Source of the DNA: Desulfotomaculaceae bacterium
GTDB lineage: Bacteria > Bacillota > Desulfotomaculia > Desulfotomaculales > Pelotomaculaceae
Assembly (NCBI GenBank): GCA_028709235.1
Contig: JAQVXL010000014.1
Location: forward strand, 1-39,150
DNA length: 39,150 nt
Direction: 5' to 3'
Below, piece after piece: positions 1-7,741 of the stretch. The position numbers and the translations under genes were made by a program. The first letter of the stretch is position 1, and each line of letters opens with the position of its first letter. The notes under the pieces are model-generated. The model was not told the origin of the DNA, ran no database searches, and saw only the letters and a program-made list of their open reading frames with translations.

Positions 1-47
1 ATCTTGTCAACTCACCATTATTTTGCCAACCATCTTATCAACTCACC
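1..47. repeat. Two imperfect direct copies of a 17-base unit
   Basis: Positions 1-17 and 31-47 carry the same 17-base unit (ATCTTRTCAACTCACCA, one difference) at a 30-base spacing. Only two copies are present before the window edge, so it may be the end of a longer tandem array lying to the left. Nothing else is recognisable in bases 48-193, which separate it from the 3' end of the methyltransferase gene. Confidence 0.35.
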
Positions 48-193
48 AACTCAATAACCGTATTGGCCGATGACTTTTTAATTTCATCAATCTTTGATAA
101 CTTCCCTCAAAGCAAAAATCCGTGATTATCCTTCCGGCTTAGAACCAGATCTCAAATCACGGAAAGCCTTTATTTACTTATCTTATTACACTC

Positions 194-1588
194 TTACTTC
201 TCAACCTTTGACATCAATACTACCGTCTCAACGTGGCGGGTCCAGGGGAACATGTCCACCGGTTGCGCTTCCAGTACCCGGTAACCACTGGCAGCCAGAA
301 TGCCGAGATCCCGGGCCAGTGTGCCGGAGTCACAGGAAACATAAATCACCCGCTGCGGCCGCATTTCCACCACTGCGTCCAGTGCTTTCCGGCCACAGCC
401 GGCCCGGGGCGGGTCCAGCACTAACACGTCAGGGCGCAACCCCAGGGCGGCGAGTGCGGGAAGGAGCTTTTCCACTTTTCCCTTATGAAATTCAACATTG
501 CTTATATTATTTAAATCCGCGTTCCTACGGGCGTCCGCCACCGCCCGGGAGACAACCTCCAGGCCGTATACTTTTTTGGCCTGCCCGGCTAAAAACAGGG
601 CGATTGTGCCCACACCGCTGAAGGCGTCCACTACTGTCTCCGCTCCAGTCAATTCCGCGTAAGTCAGCACTTTTTCATACAGCACCAGAGTCTGGGCCGA
701 ATTGACCTGGTAGAAGGAAGAAGGTGAAATCCGGAATTTGAGTCTACTCATTTGGTCTACTATGTAATCACGACCAGCCAGAGTGTGGTTTTGCCTACCT
801 AAAACCGCCCCAGATGGATTATCATTGATATTGCGCACCACGGAGGCAATTCCGGGATAACCGGACATGAGTTCACCGGCAAATTTTTTTCCACCTGGCC
901 ATGACCCGCTCTTGGTCACCATTACGGCCATTATATCACCGCCGGCAAAAGCTTTGCGCAGGACGACATGGCGGAAAAATAAGCCTTGCTTGATACCGGC
1001 GGAGCCGCCATATTTATTAAGCAGCTTTTTTATAAACGCCGCGACCCCGTTCAAATCTCTGTCCACCAGCAGGCAGCCCGCATATGCGCCTTCGTCTTCT
1101 TTGAAAAAATCGGTCAGCGTGCGGGAGCCTTCCTCGTAGTAACCGAGCTCAAGCGCGCCGCCACACTTCTGCACATGGAAGCTGGCCTTGTTGCGGTAGT
1201 GCCAGGGATAATCCATTCCTGCCGTGGGGAGGACAACTACATAGTCCAGCCCGGCCAGGCGGGCCAGGCTGCCCCTGACCAGCTCTGTTTTCAGCCTCAG
1301 CTGCTCAGCGTAGTCAACATGCTGCAACTGGCAGCCGCCGCAGGCGCCGTAACTGGTACATTCAGGCTGGCGCCGGCTTGAAGACTGTTCTATAACTTCC
1401 AGCAGCCGGCCGCGAGCGTAGTTCCTTTTTGTATCCGCGATCTCAACCAGAACCGTATCCCCCGGCGCTGTGCCGGGAACGAATACGGCCATCCCGTCGT
1501 GCCGCCCCACGCCCTCACCGGCATGGGTAAGCCCGTTTACCTGCAGTTTGATCTTATCCTTTTTTTTCAGGAGATGTTGATTTTCCAT
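194..1588 (-). CDS. rlmD: 23S rRNA (uracil-C5)-methyltransferase, RlmD/RlmCD type
   Basis: SAM-dependent methyltransferase of the TrmA/RumA family, predicted to form 5-methyluridine in 23S rRNA. At 464 residues it has normal family length. An N-terminal TRAM RNA-binding domain covers about residues 10-65. It is followed by an iron-sulfur-type cysteine set (C-x5-C-x2-C near residues 77-87, with a further Cys in AYAGC). The C-terminal Rossmann methyltransferase domain shows [12 protein letters not shown] (SAM binding), LDPPRAGC, and the catalytic-cysteine motif [13 protein letters not shown]. The ATG at 1588 fits the expected TRAM start. It is a single gene with no operon partner on its strand. 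The family is clear; which uridine(s) it modifies (747, 1939 or both) cannot be read from sequence. Confidence 0.93.
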   Translation of the reverse strand: MENQHLLKKKDKIKLQVNGLTHAGEGVGRHDGMAVFVPGTAPGDTVLVEIADTKRNYARGRLLEVIEQSSSRRQPECTSYGACGGCQLQHVDYAEQLRLKTELVRGSLARLAGLDYVVVLPTAGMDYPWHYRNKASFHVQKCGGALELGYYEEGSRTLTDFFKEDEGAYAGCLLVDRDLNGVAAFIKKLLNKYGGSAGIKQGLFFRHVVLRKAFAGGDIMAVMVTKSGSWPGGKKFAGELMSGYPGIASVVRNINDNPSGAVLGRQNHTLAGRDYIVDQMSRLKFRISPSSFYQVNSAQTLVLYEKVLTYAELTGAETVVDAFSGVGTIALFLAGQAKKVYGLEVVSRAVADARRNADLNNISNVEFHKGKVEKLLPALAALGLRPDVLVLDPPRAGCGRKALDAVVEMRPQRVIYVSCDSGTLARDLGILAASGYRVLEAQPVDMFPWTRHVETVVLMSKVEK

Positions 1589-1712
1589 TTAAAACTCCCG
1601 CCGCCTTACCCTGAAAATTTTTGAATTACTGTGTTTTATATTCTTCCAACTCTACAGTACCATAAAACAACTTTTTTCCACAAACACGGCAACTTAAAAC
1701 CAGTGAAAATAC

Positions 1713-1759
1713 ATTTTCGGATACCTTCAGTTGACAACTTCTGCAATATAATGGAGAAT
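1713..1759 (+). repeat. Upstream paralogous element, copy 1
   Basis: These 47 bases match 4979-5025 at about 43 of 47 positions. Each copy lies just upstream of one MBL gene (122 bases before the start here, about 26 bases in copy 2), so the duplicated module includes its leader. The element contains TTGACA (1733-1738) and TATAAT (1747-1752), but these are only 8 bases apart, too close for one sigma-A promoter. The TATAAT may work with a weak upstream box. Copy 1 carries roughly 95 extra bases between element and gene, ending in a GGAGG ribosome binding site. Confidence 0.55.
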
Positions 1760-1881
1760 TGTTTTTAAAGCCATGTAAGTGTGCTCAGGAGACGGTTTTT
1801 GTGAAAACTATTATAAATTCACATCAGAAGCAAAGCGTGCCAGAAGAACCGTTACCCTGACAAAGCCCGGAGGAAGACGCC

Positions 1882-2730
1882 ATGAAAGATGTTTGGTTGA
1901 AGTTCGCCATAATTAGTGAAAATACAGTCGGGACTTCACGCGGTATAATGGGTGAATGGGGCCTGTCCATCTATATTGAAGCAGGCGGAATGAAAGTCTT
2001 ATTTGACACGGGGGAAAGTGGTGTTCTGCTGAACAATGCTAATATGCTGGGGATTGACCTCCAAGCCGTAGAGGCCATGGTCTTGAGCCACGGGCATTAC
2101 GACCATACAGGCGGCATGAGGTCTTTCCTGCGCTGCCGTGGTACACTGCCGGTATACGCACACCCCGGTCTGTTTGCCTGCCACTGCCGCACACCGGAGA
2201 AACCGCGCTATATCGGAATCCCATATAGAAAAGAGTTGCTGCAAAGCCTGGGGGCGGAATTTGTATTTGTGAAAGAACCTCTTGAGATTACGCCGGGTGT
2301 TTTTATCAGTGGTGAAGTGCCCAGAAAAAGAATTTTCGAAAACGCGGAGGAAACCTTGTTCTGTCTGGAAAACGGCAGAACAATTATGCCGGACCCGTTT
2401 CATGACGACATGAGCTTGTACTGCGTTACCCCTGCAGGGTTATTTATTGTACTGGGCTGCGCCCACGCCGGCCTGATAAATATTGTGGAGCATGGGCGGG
2501 AGGTTACCGGCGAGAGCCGGGTCTACGGCATTATCGGCGGCACTCACCTGGGCCCCGCACCTGATGAGCAGCAGGAAGCGACCATTAATTACCTGAAAGA
2601 ACTGGACCTGCAGTTCCTGGGCGCCAACCACTGTACCGGGCTAGATGTAATCGCCCGGCTGGCAAACATTTTTGGACCACGCTTTAAATTTTGCCCAGCC
2701 GGAAGAATCTTTACCATCCCCGAAGAATAG
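1882..2730 (+). CDS. MBL-fold metallohydrolase, copy 1 (COG1237-like)
   Basis: Metallo-beta-lactamase-fold hydrolase of 282 residues. The metal-binding signature SHGHYDHTGG gives ligands His70, His72, Asp74 and His75. Further metal-ligand candidates lie in GCAHAG and ANHCTG. The layout resembles the family annotated as 7,8-dihydropterin-6-methyl-aminobenzene phosphate synthase-like (COG1237); that name comes from an archaeal pathway and the substrate here is unknown. The start at 1882 is supported by GGAGG seven to eight bases upstream. No signal peptide is seen, so it is probably cytoplasmic. It faces an EVE-domain gene tail to tail with an 11-base gap. Residues 66-282 are identical to copy 2, whereas residues 1-65 match at only 44 of 65 positions, so the protein is a mosaic. 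Confidence 0.88.
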   Translation: MKDVWLKFAIISENTVGTSRGIMGEWGLSIYIEAGGMKVLFDTGESGVLLNNANMLGIDLQAVEAMVLSHGHYDHTGGMRSFLRCRGTLPVYAHPGLFACHCRTPEKPRYIGIPYRKELLQSLGAEFVFVKEPLEITPGVFISGEVPRKRIFENAEETLFCLENGRTIMPDPFHDDMSLYCVTPAGLFIVLGCAHAGLINIVEHGREVTGESRVYGIIGGTHLGPAPDEQQEATINYLKELDLQFLGANHCTGLDVIARLANIFGPRFKFCPAGRIFTIPEE

Positions 2731-3031
2731 TTTCAGCGTGGTTATTTTTGAACAGCGTGATACTGCGGGGTGTCGGCCATGTGGTGGACTTTAGCCCAGA
2801 ACTCCGCAGGCACAGGCATCACTGACAGGCGCGGCAAACGTACCAGTTCCCAGTTTGCAAAAGCGGGGTCACTCTTAATCTCGGCCAGTGAAACTGGACG
2901 GTTCAGGCGATAACCTGCGGTTAAGTCCACCAGGTAAAGGCCTTCCTGCCGTGGGTCGGGGTAAGGCTTGAAAGCGACACGGGCCACCCCAACGACCGAT
3001 TTCTCTTTGCCGGTGTGGTAAATAAACGCCA
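2074..3031. repeat. Identical duplicated tract, copy 1 (958 bases)
   Basis: By eye this tract is identical, without insertions or deletions, to 5243-6200 (constant offset 3169). It begins inside the MBL gene, just before the HxHxDH motif. It runs through the stop codon and the 11-base gap, and ends inside the convergent EVE gene. Flanking sequence on both sides is homologous but clearly diverged. Sharp identity edges inside two different genes are typical of gene conversion between older paralogous modules rather than one fresh duplication. Confidence 0.9.
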
Positions 3032-3152
3032 GATCCCCGGGCCGCATGTTTTTTTTGTTTCTAAGGGCGGCATAATTTTTGACACCGTCCCAGACGTCCC
3101 GGCCGGCTTGTTCCAGGTCTGAATAGCTGTATTCCCCCGGCTCGGTTTTCAT
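2742..3152 (-). CDS. EVE-domain protein, copy 1
   Basis: Small single-domain EVE protein (PUA-like fold, PF01878), 136 residues from this ATG. Family landmarks are MKTEPGEYSYSDL at the start, VWDGVKNYAAL, MRPGDLAFIYHTGKEKSVVG, YPDPRQEGLYLVDL, and the C-terminal WELVRLPRLSVMPV. EVE domains bind modified bases in DNA or RNA, and some act in restriction or RNA modification; the ligand here is unknown. The canonical N-terminus of the family is xYWLMKTEP. The codons for I/M-A-Y-W-L lie just upstream of this ATG, beginning with ATA at 3165-3167, so the true start is probably that AUA, giving 141 residues. It lies tail to tail with the MBL gene. It differs from copy 2 at three residues near position 31-36. 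Confidence 0.88.
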   Translation of the reverse strand: MKTEPGEYSYSDLEQAGRDVWDGVKNYAALRNKKNMRPGDLAFIYHTGKEKSVVGVARVAFKPYPDPRQEGLYLVDLTAGYRLNRPVSLAEIKSDPAFANWELVRLPRLSVMPVPAEFWAKVHHMADTPQYHAVQK

Positions 3153-3164
3153 CAGCCAGTAAGC

Positions 3165-3179
3165 TATGCCAGGCTCCTC
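3165..3179 (-). promoter_or_regulatory. Ribosome binding site pointing to an AUA start codon
   Basis: On the minus strand GAGGAG (3174-3179) is followed by a 6-base spacer and then ATA (3165-3167), which begins the frame encoding A-Y-W-L-M-K-T-E-P. Two in-frame TGA codons lie about 30 bases upstream of the ATA. No ATG, GTG or TTG lies between them and the ATG at 3152. That ATG sits about 21 bases from the purine-rich site, too far for normal initiation. Initiation at AUA is inferred from spacing and from the family N-terminus. Confidence 0.5.
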
Positions 3180-3207
3180 GCTTTCCTTCCTGTATCATCA
3201 GGGGATC

Positions 3208-3345
3208 GAGCGGCAATACAGCTTGCTCGGCATAATCAACCGCCCAACGCGCCAGGGTTGCCTTGCTCTGGGTTTCAATTAATTTCACCAGTGACTGAAT
3301 ATACGGTGCGTTCCAGTCACTTAGCATTTTTCGTGTTTTTGGCAT
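3208..3345 (-). pseudogene. 5' stump of an immunity-type gene
   Basis: From the ATG at 3345 the frame encodes MPKTRKMLSDWNAPYIQSL... for about 46 residues. From memory this resembles the N-terminus of proteins labelled 'putative immunity protein', which run to roughly 150-200 residues. The likeness stops after ...EQAVLPL near 3208, and the frame then enters the EVE-gene 5' region, where it translates nonsense relative to the family. The rest of the gene is missing. The likely cause is the insertion or duplication that placed the MBL-EVE module here, because the shared repeat ends about 20 bases away, near 3187. The family identification is from memory and moderate. Confidence 0.5.
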
Positions 3346-3803
3346 ACTCGTCCCTCATTCCGTGATGATTCCAGTTTGCACCATTACGCAAACCCCTGCA
3401 ATCAGTTATCGATGCTGATCAAATTCTGCGTGGAATTCATTCCTTCGTATTTTGCTTCCTTTTCTCGCTTTTATAGCTTTGCAGACGCTCTTCACAATTG
3501 TCCATCTTCTATAGCTTTTCTGACCACGCAGTCTGGTTCACTTTCATGCCGGCAGTTCATGATTAAATTCCGGAGTGCGCTTATAAATTGAAAAACCGGG
3601 CACAGTGCAGCACTATGTCCGGATTGATTACTGGTAAGCGCAGTCTGACACAGTTCTGTACGGAATAGAATTGAACAATAAATAAAAGCAATTCAAACTA
3701 TCGCCTTTACAATTCTTATGCAACTAATATGCTCCTAACAAAACAATGGCCAAACAGGCGCCACCCTAAAATAATGTATTGATAGCCTTGATTCAAATAG
3801 CCG
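3346..3803. other. Intergenic region, no gene recognised
   Basis: These 458 bases lie between the immunity-gene stump and cysK. A 71-codon open frame at 3376-3591 has no ribosome binding site and no recognisable protein features. An imperfect hairpin with CCGG ends lies at about 3597-3625. The region is AT-rich toward 3680-3800 and may hold decayed DNA, including lost parts of the truncated gene. I see no terminator with a clear T-tract. Confidence 0.5.
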
Positions 3804-4706
3804 CTATATCAGGGATGTGCTAAAATATCTTTCAACCCTATCCGGTAAAACTGTTACGATATTGTTTTCCATTCCATACTTTTGGGCCATTTTTATGGAA
3901 GCCCAGACATTGGCCCCGGAAGAAGTCCCCACCAGTATACCCTGGACTTTGGCCAACTCTCTGGCAGTTTGAATCGCGTCATCGTCTGTAACCTCCACAA
4001 TCCCATCAATGAGACTGACATCCAGCACTTTGGGAATAAAACCGTCACCAATTCCTTGTATCTTATGCAATCCTGGCTCATGCCCCAAAAGGGCAGAAAC
4101 GTTTTTTGGCTCTACGGCAATTATTTTTGCGGCAGGATTTCTTTCTTTAATATATTTTCCAATTCCCGCCAGCGTTCCGCCGCTACCCAAACCGGAAACA
4201 AAAATATCGACTTTCCCCTTCATTTGTTCACATATCTCCGGAGCCGTTGCAAGGTAATGTATTTGTGGATTGTCTGGATTTTCGAACTGTTGGGGAACAA
4301 AAATCGCAGCATCTTTTGCTTTTTGCCTTTCCACTTCCGATACGGATCCTGCAATGCTTTCATCAGCTTTCGTTAAAATAAGTTCTGCCCCTAAGGCTTT
4401 TATAATCTTTTTTCTTTCATCACTCATATTTTCCGGCATCACAATAACTACCCGGTACCCTTTTTGAACACCGGCTAAAGCAATACCTATGCCTGTATTG
4501 CCTGATGTTGGTTCCATGATGGTCATGCCAGGCTTCAATATACCTTTGGCTTCTGCCTGTTCAATCATATATTTGGCTACTCTGTCTTTGATACTTCCAC
4601 CGGGATTCAGATACTCTGCTTTAGCAAAAATATTCAGGCCGGTGAGTTTTTTTAGACTAACCAGAGGCGTATTGCCAATCATATCAAGAACGCTTTCCTT
4701 GAACAT
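3804..4706 (-). CDS. cysK: Cysteine synthase A (O-acetylserine sulfhydrylase)
   Basis: PLP-dependent enzyme making L-cysteine from O-acetyl-L-serine and sulfide in the cytoplasm. Its 300 residues match CysK length. Lys40 in NPGGSIKDR is the expected Schiff-base lysine. TSGNTG at residues 67-72 is the substrate loop, and GLGSGGTLAG near residue 172 binds the PLP phosphate. The C-terminus ending VLPDRVERYFSTSL is typical. The N-terminus at MFKESVLDMIGNTPLV fits the family, so the ATG at 4706 is accepted. The gene is monocistronic and sits between the two MBL-EVE modules without any obvious link to them. An extended -10 box lies about 55 bases upstream of the start. Confidence 0.95.
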   Translation of the reverse strand: MFKESVLDMIGNTPLVSLKKLTGLNIFAKAEYLNPGGSIKDRVAKYMIEQAEAKGILKPGMTIMEPTSGNTGIGIALAGVQKGYRVVIVMPENMSDERKKIIKALGAELILTKADESIAGSVSEVERQKAKDAAIFVPQQFENPDNPQIHYLATAPEICEQMKGKVDIFVSGLGSGGTLAGIGKYIKERNPAAKIIAVEPKNVSALLGHEPGLHKIQGIGDGFIPKVLDVSLIDGIVEVTDDDAIQTARELAKVQGILVGTSSGANVWASIKMAQKYGMENNIVTVLPDRVERYFSTSLI

Positions 4707-4760
4707 TAATATCTATCCCTTCGTACGATTACTTTTAAGAATAGTTCCCCGACATAAAAT

Positions 4761-4769
4761 ATTATATCA
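4761..4769 (-). promoter_or_regulatory. Probable extended -10 promoter of cysK
   Basis: On the minus strand the sequence reads TGATATAAT, a consensus extended -10 (TGnTATAAT), 55 bases upstream of the cysK start. No good -35 box sits 17 bases further upstream, which is acceptable for extended -10 promoters. I see no T-box or other leader element in the short 5' UTR. Confidence 0.5.
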
Positions 4770-4978
4770 GTGATATTGTATTTTTGCTTTTATTTCTTTC
4801 TGCCATGATAACTCTTTTAATCCAACATCATGATAAAACCTATGATATTGCCCAACTTAACGAGAAGACCTATAAGGACAAATGCTTTAAGTCGCGATGA
4901 CAGAATCAAAGCACATTTTACTACCTGCTTTATGTCGCTTAAGAAATGATTTACACGCTGGTTTACAAATGAAAAATA

Positions 4979-5025
4979 TTTTCGGATACCTTCTGTTGAC
5001 AACTTTTGCAATATAAAGGAGAATG
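4979..5025 (+). repeat. Upstream paralogous element, copy 2
   Basis: Counterpart of 1713-1759 (about 43 of 47 bases identical). Here it abuts the MBL gene directly. The AAAGGAGA at its right end could serve as ribosome binding site for a TTG at 5027, four bases downstream, in frame with the MBL gene. Confidence 0.55.
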
Positions 5026-5050
5026 ATTGTCAACAAAGAAGAAAGGTGCC

Positions 5051-5899
5051 ATGGAAAATATTTATTTAAAAATTGCGGTACTCAGCGAAAATACAGTGGG
5101 GGACTCTGGCGGCTTAGTAGGTGAATGGGGCCTGTCCATCTGTATCGAAGTAAACGGAATGAAAATCCTTTTTGACACGGGAGAGAGCGGCATACTGCTG
5201 AATAATGCGGAGGCCATGGGGATCGACCTTAAATCTGTTGAAGCCATGGTCTTGAGCCACGGGCATTACGACCATACAGGCGGCATGAGGTCTTTCCTGC
5301 GCTGCCGTGGTACACTGCCGGTATACGCACACCCCGGTCTGTTTGCCTGCCACTGCCGCACACCGGAGAAACCGCGCTATATCGGAATCCCATATAGAAA
5401 AGAGTTGCTGCAAAGCCTGGGGGCGGAATTTGTATTTGTGAAAGAACCTCTTGAGATTACGCCGGGTGTTTTTATCAGTGGTGAAGTGCCCAGAAAAAGA
5501 ATTTTCGAAAACGCGGAGGAAACCTTGTTCTGTCTGGAAAACGGCAGAACAATTATGCCGGACCCGTTTCATGACGACATGAGCTTGTACTGCGTTACCC
5601 CTGCAGGGTTATTTATTGTACTGGGCTGCGCCCACGCCGGCCTGATAAATATTGTGGAGCATGGGCGGGAGGTTACCGGCGAGAGCCGGGTCTACGGCAT
5701 TATCGGCGGCACTCACCTGGGCCCCGCACCTGATGAGCAGCAGGAAGCGACCATTAATTACCTGAAAGAACTGGACCTGCAGTTCCTGGGCGCCAACCAC
5801 TGTACCGGGCTAGATGTAATCGCCCGGCTGGCAAACATTTTTGGACCACGCTTTAAATTTTGCCCAGCCGGAAGAATCTTTACCATCCCCGAAGAATAG
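5051..5899 (+). CDS. MBL-fold metallohydrolase, copy 2
   Basis: Paralogue of the gene at 1882 with the same HxHxDH site (His70, His72, Asp74, His75 counted from the ATG at 5051). It has 282 residues from this ATG, matching copy 1 residue for residue in length. An in-frame TTG at 5027, preceded by AAAGGAGA, would add eight residues and has the better ribosome binding site, so the start is uncertain. Residues 66-282 are identical to copy 1 while the first 65 differ at 21 positions. It is again convergent with an EVE gene 11 bases away. Keeping two intact copies suggests either dosage value or recent homogenisation. The substrate is unknown. Confidence 0.88.
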   Translation: MENIYLKIAVLSENTVGDSGGLVGEWGLSICIEVNGMKILFDTGESGILLNNAEAMGIDLKSVEAMVLSHGHYDHTGGMRSFLRCRGTLPVYAHPGLFACHCRTPEKPRYIGIPYRKELLQSLGAEFVFVKEPLEITPGVFISGEVPRKRIFENAEETLFCLENGRTIMPDPFHDDMSLYCVTPAGLFIVLGCAHAGLINIVEHGREVTGESRVYGIIGGTHLGPAPDEQQEATINYLKELDLQFLGANHCTGLDVIARLANIFGPRFKFCPAGRIFTIPEE

Positions 5900-6200
5900 T
5901 TTCAGCGTGGTTATTTTTGAACAGCGTGATACTGCGGGGTGTCGGCCATGTGGTGGACTTTAGCCCAGAACTCCGCAGGCACAGGCATCACTGACAGGCG
6001 CGGCAAACGTACCAGTTCCCAGTTTGCAAAAGCGGGGTCACTCTTAATCTCGGCCAGTGAAACTGGACGGTTCAGGCGATAACCTGCGGTTAAGTCCACC
6101 AGGTAAAGGCCTTCCTGCCGTGGGTCGGGGTAAGGCTTGAAAGCGACACGGGCCACCCCAACGACCGATTTCTCTTTGCCGGTGTGGTAAATAAACGCCA
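5243..6200. repeat. Identical duplicated tract, copy 2 (958 bases)
   Basis: Partner of 2074-3031. The left edge lies in the codons just before MVLSHGHYDH of the MBL gene. The right edge lies in the EVE gene near the codons for MQPGDLAF. Beyond it the two EVE genes differ at many positions over about 30 bases, then become similar again up to about 6356 (3187 in copy 1), where homology ends. Confidence 0.9.
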
Positions 6201-6321
6201 AGTCCCCGGGCTGCATATTCTTTATGTTTTTAAGGGCGGCATAATTTTTGACGCCGTCCCAGACGTCCCGGCCGGCTTGTTCCAGGTCTGAATAGCTGTA
6301 TTCCCCCGGCTCGGTTTTCAT
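5911..6321 (-). CDS. EVE-domain protein, copy 2
   Basis: Second EVE-domain protein, 136 residues from the ATG, identical to copy 1 except for about three residues (KNIKNMQ against RNKKNMR). It shows the same landmarks: YSYSDLEQAGRDVWDGVKNYAAL, PGDLAFIYHTGKEKSV and ELVRLPRLSVMPV. As in copy 1, the conserved Y-W-L that normally opens the domain is encoded upstream of the ATG and begins with ATA (6334-6336). A weaker GAGG site lies about 8 bases before it. It is convergent with MBL copy 2. The EVE domain is expected to bind modified nucleic-acid bases; partner and substrate are unknown. Confidence 0.88.
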   Translation of the reverse strand: MKTEPGEYSYSDLEQAGRDVWDGVKNYAALKNIKNMQPGDLAFIYHTGKEKSVVGVARVAFKPYPDPRQEGLYLVDLTAGYRLNRPVSLAEIKSDPAFANWELVRLPRLSVMPVPAEFWAKVHHMADTPQYHAVQK

Positions 6322-6386
6322 CAGCCAGTAAGCTATGCCAAGCGCCTCGCTTTCCTTTTTTGAATATGTCTTTATTGATAAGGGGT

Positions 6387-7388
6387 TTATGGAAGCTCTG
6401 CGAAAAGCTTAATTTCTTTTACAATTCCCTTTTCCACTTCAAACGTTATATACTTATATTCTTCCCGCATGCTGACCCGGTATGCGCAGTTATTGGCGTC
6501 AGTTCTGCCGTCCAGGACTATCTCGATATCGATGTATGCCTCTTTCAGCTGGGCCAGGGTGGACCCGACAGTAATTCCCATGGGCGTCTGCAGCTTTGAG
6601 CTGGTTAGATCCACGCTCATGAGCCAGAACTCTTTCCCGTTATCTTTCGGTGAAAACAACTTTATAACAAGGCCCTCATATTTAAGCGTTTTTATGTGCG
6701 AGCCTGAGTATGTGTCAGATGTGCTTCCCAGCACCTCGTTGGTCTCTGAAACCGGTTTGCCTAGAAGGGTGCTTAGGTCCGCTTCTTTATACCAGCTTTT
6801 TAAAGTTATCGACCTGTTGTCAGCCATCAAAGAATACTCGTCGACGTTTTGCGGGTTTTGATGCCCGGCGGCGCTTGCAGCTTGCCGGTCATCGTCTTTC
6901 TTTGTCGTAAAGCTGCCGATAACCGTATCGAATTCTTTTTCCAAAGCCCTGAAATCCTGTATGGTTTTTTCAGAAGCGTCCGCCGGAACCTGAACATCAG
7001 TGGCGTGGGCCCAGCTGATATAATGACTGCCGGATTCCCCCAGGTATCTGAGACCATACATGTCCTCCAGCTCTATTAAGTTTTTCCGCGTGAATTCTTT
7101 TTTGTCATAGGTTTCAATTCTCCCTATAATGCCGAAGACCTGTTCCGGATGCTTTGCCTGCACCTCTTTATCAACAAAATAAATGCAGTTCCCTTCTTCC
7201 CTTATATCAACTTTCTGTGCAAAATCACCGGGCAGTTTCAAAGAGAAACCATACTTGTCATTTTCATAGACAACGTCCTGGTTGGGTTTTCTGTTACATG
7301 CGCCAAGCAAGACAGCACACACTATTAATGTTGTTAAAAACATAATTGACAGAAAAATACGGGGTTTCTGATCGTTTCTCATAACCAC
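6387..7388 (-). CDS. Predicted lipoprotein of unknown function
   Basis: A 333-residue protein with a lipoprotein signal: charged start, hydrophobic stretch FLSIMFLTTLIVCAVLLGAC, and lipobox LLGAC with Cys31 as the likely lipidated residue. It should be anchored on the outer face of the membrane. Residues about 43-55 (YGFSLKLPGDF) resemble the opening strand of small secreted domains seen in Firmicutes lipoproteins. The rest, with a central linker near residues 160-185 and a C-terminal domain (about 190-333), is not recognised. It lies downstream of EVE copy 2 on the same strand and reads toward it. Fragments of this gene's 3' end recur at 12541-12592. Confidence 0.7.
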   Translation of the reverse strand: MVMRNDQKPRIFLSIMFLTTLIVCAVLLGACNRKPNQDVVYENDKYGFSLKLPGDFAQKVDIREEGNCIYFVDKEVQAKHPEQVFGIIGRIETYDKKEFTRKNLIELEDMYGLRYLGESGSHYISWAHATDVQVPADASEKTIQDFRALEKEFDTVIGSFTTKKDDDRQAASAAGHQNPQNVDEYSLMADNRSITLKSWYKEADLSTLLGKPVSETNEVLGSTSDTYSGSHIKTLKYEGLVIKLFSPKDNGKEFWLMSVDLTSSKLQTPMGITVGSTLAQLKEAYIDIEIVLDGRTDANNCAYRVSMREEYKYITFEVEKGIVKEIKLFAELP

Positions 7389-7741
7389 ACCAACCTTTTC
7401 ATAATATACTTTTCATTATCCATAATGTATAAATACATGCATGCCAGGACCCATTCTAACTGCCGCCTGATTGCATCGGCGGTAATAGCCTGGTCCTGGT
7501 TTTCAAGATTATAAGAGGTATATAATAACGTCGCGGATCACGGGGACGCACCCAATGATTCCCTTATCTTTATGACGTCGCAAATATAAGGCAGGTTCAT
7601 AAGGGGGTATCACGACATAACGGAAGAGCCAGCTAATCCAATGGCAGTACGCAGGTTATACTACGAAAGTACAGAACTACAAGCAAAAGGATGAGCTGGC
7701 CTATTATGGGGAGCTTGCCCCCTTTGATACCCGGCCGGTAA
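7389..7741. other. Intergenic region with possible coding relic
   Basis: These 353 bases lie between the lipoprotein and OsmC genes. Near 7651-7752 a plus-strand frame without a start codon encodes a protein-like stretch (YAGYTTKVQNYKQKDELAYY, then GELAPFDTRPVIIR and a stop). The neighbouring frame encodes YHDITEEPANPMAVRRLYYE just before it. This looks like a frameshifted remnant, but I cannot name the family. A GGGGACG motif near 7550 resembles motifs at 26797 and 29692. Confidence 0.3.

Noticed and set aside
1-47. Possible CRISPR array edge
   Set aside because: Only two short units with imperfect match and a 30-base period; no spacer-repeat structure and no cas genes in the window.
94-621. 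Plus-strand open frame of 175 codons
   Set aside because: It lies antisense to the RlmD gene, has low-complexity Pro/Arg-rich sequence and no ribosome binding site.
1733-1752. TTGACA and TATAAT upstream of the first MBL gene as a promoter
   Set aside because: Only 8 bases separate the two boxes; a sigma-A promoter needs about 17, so I did not call a promoter from this pair.
4817-5011. 64-codon frame before the second MBL gene
   Set aside because: It covers the duplicated leader element antisense and has no family resemblance or ribosome binding site.
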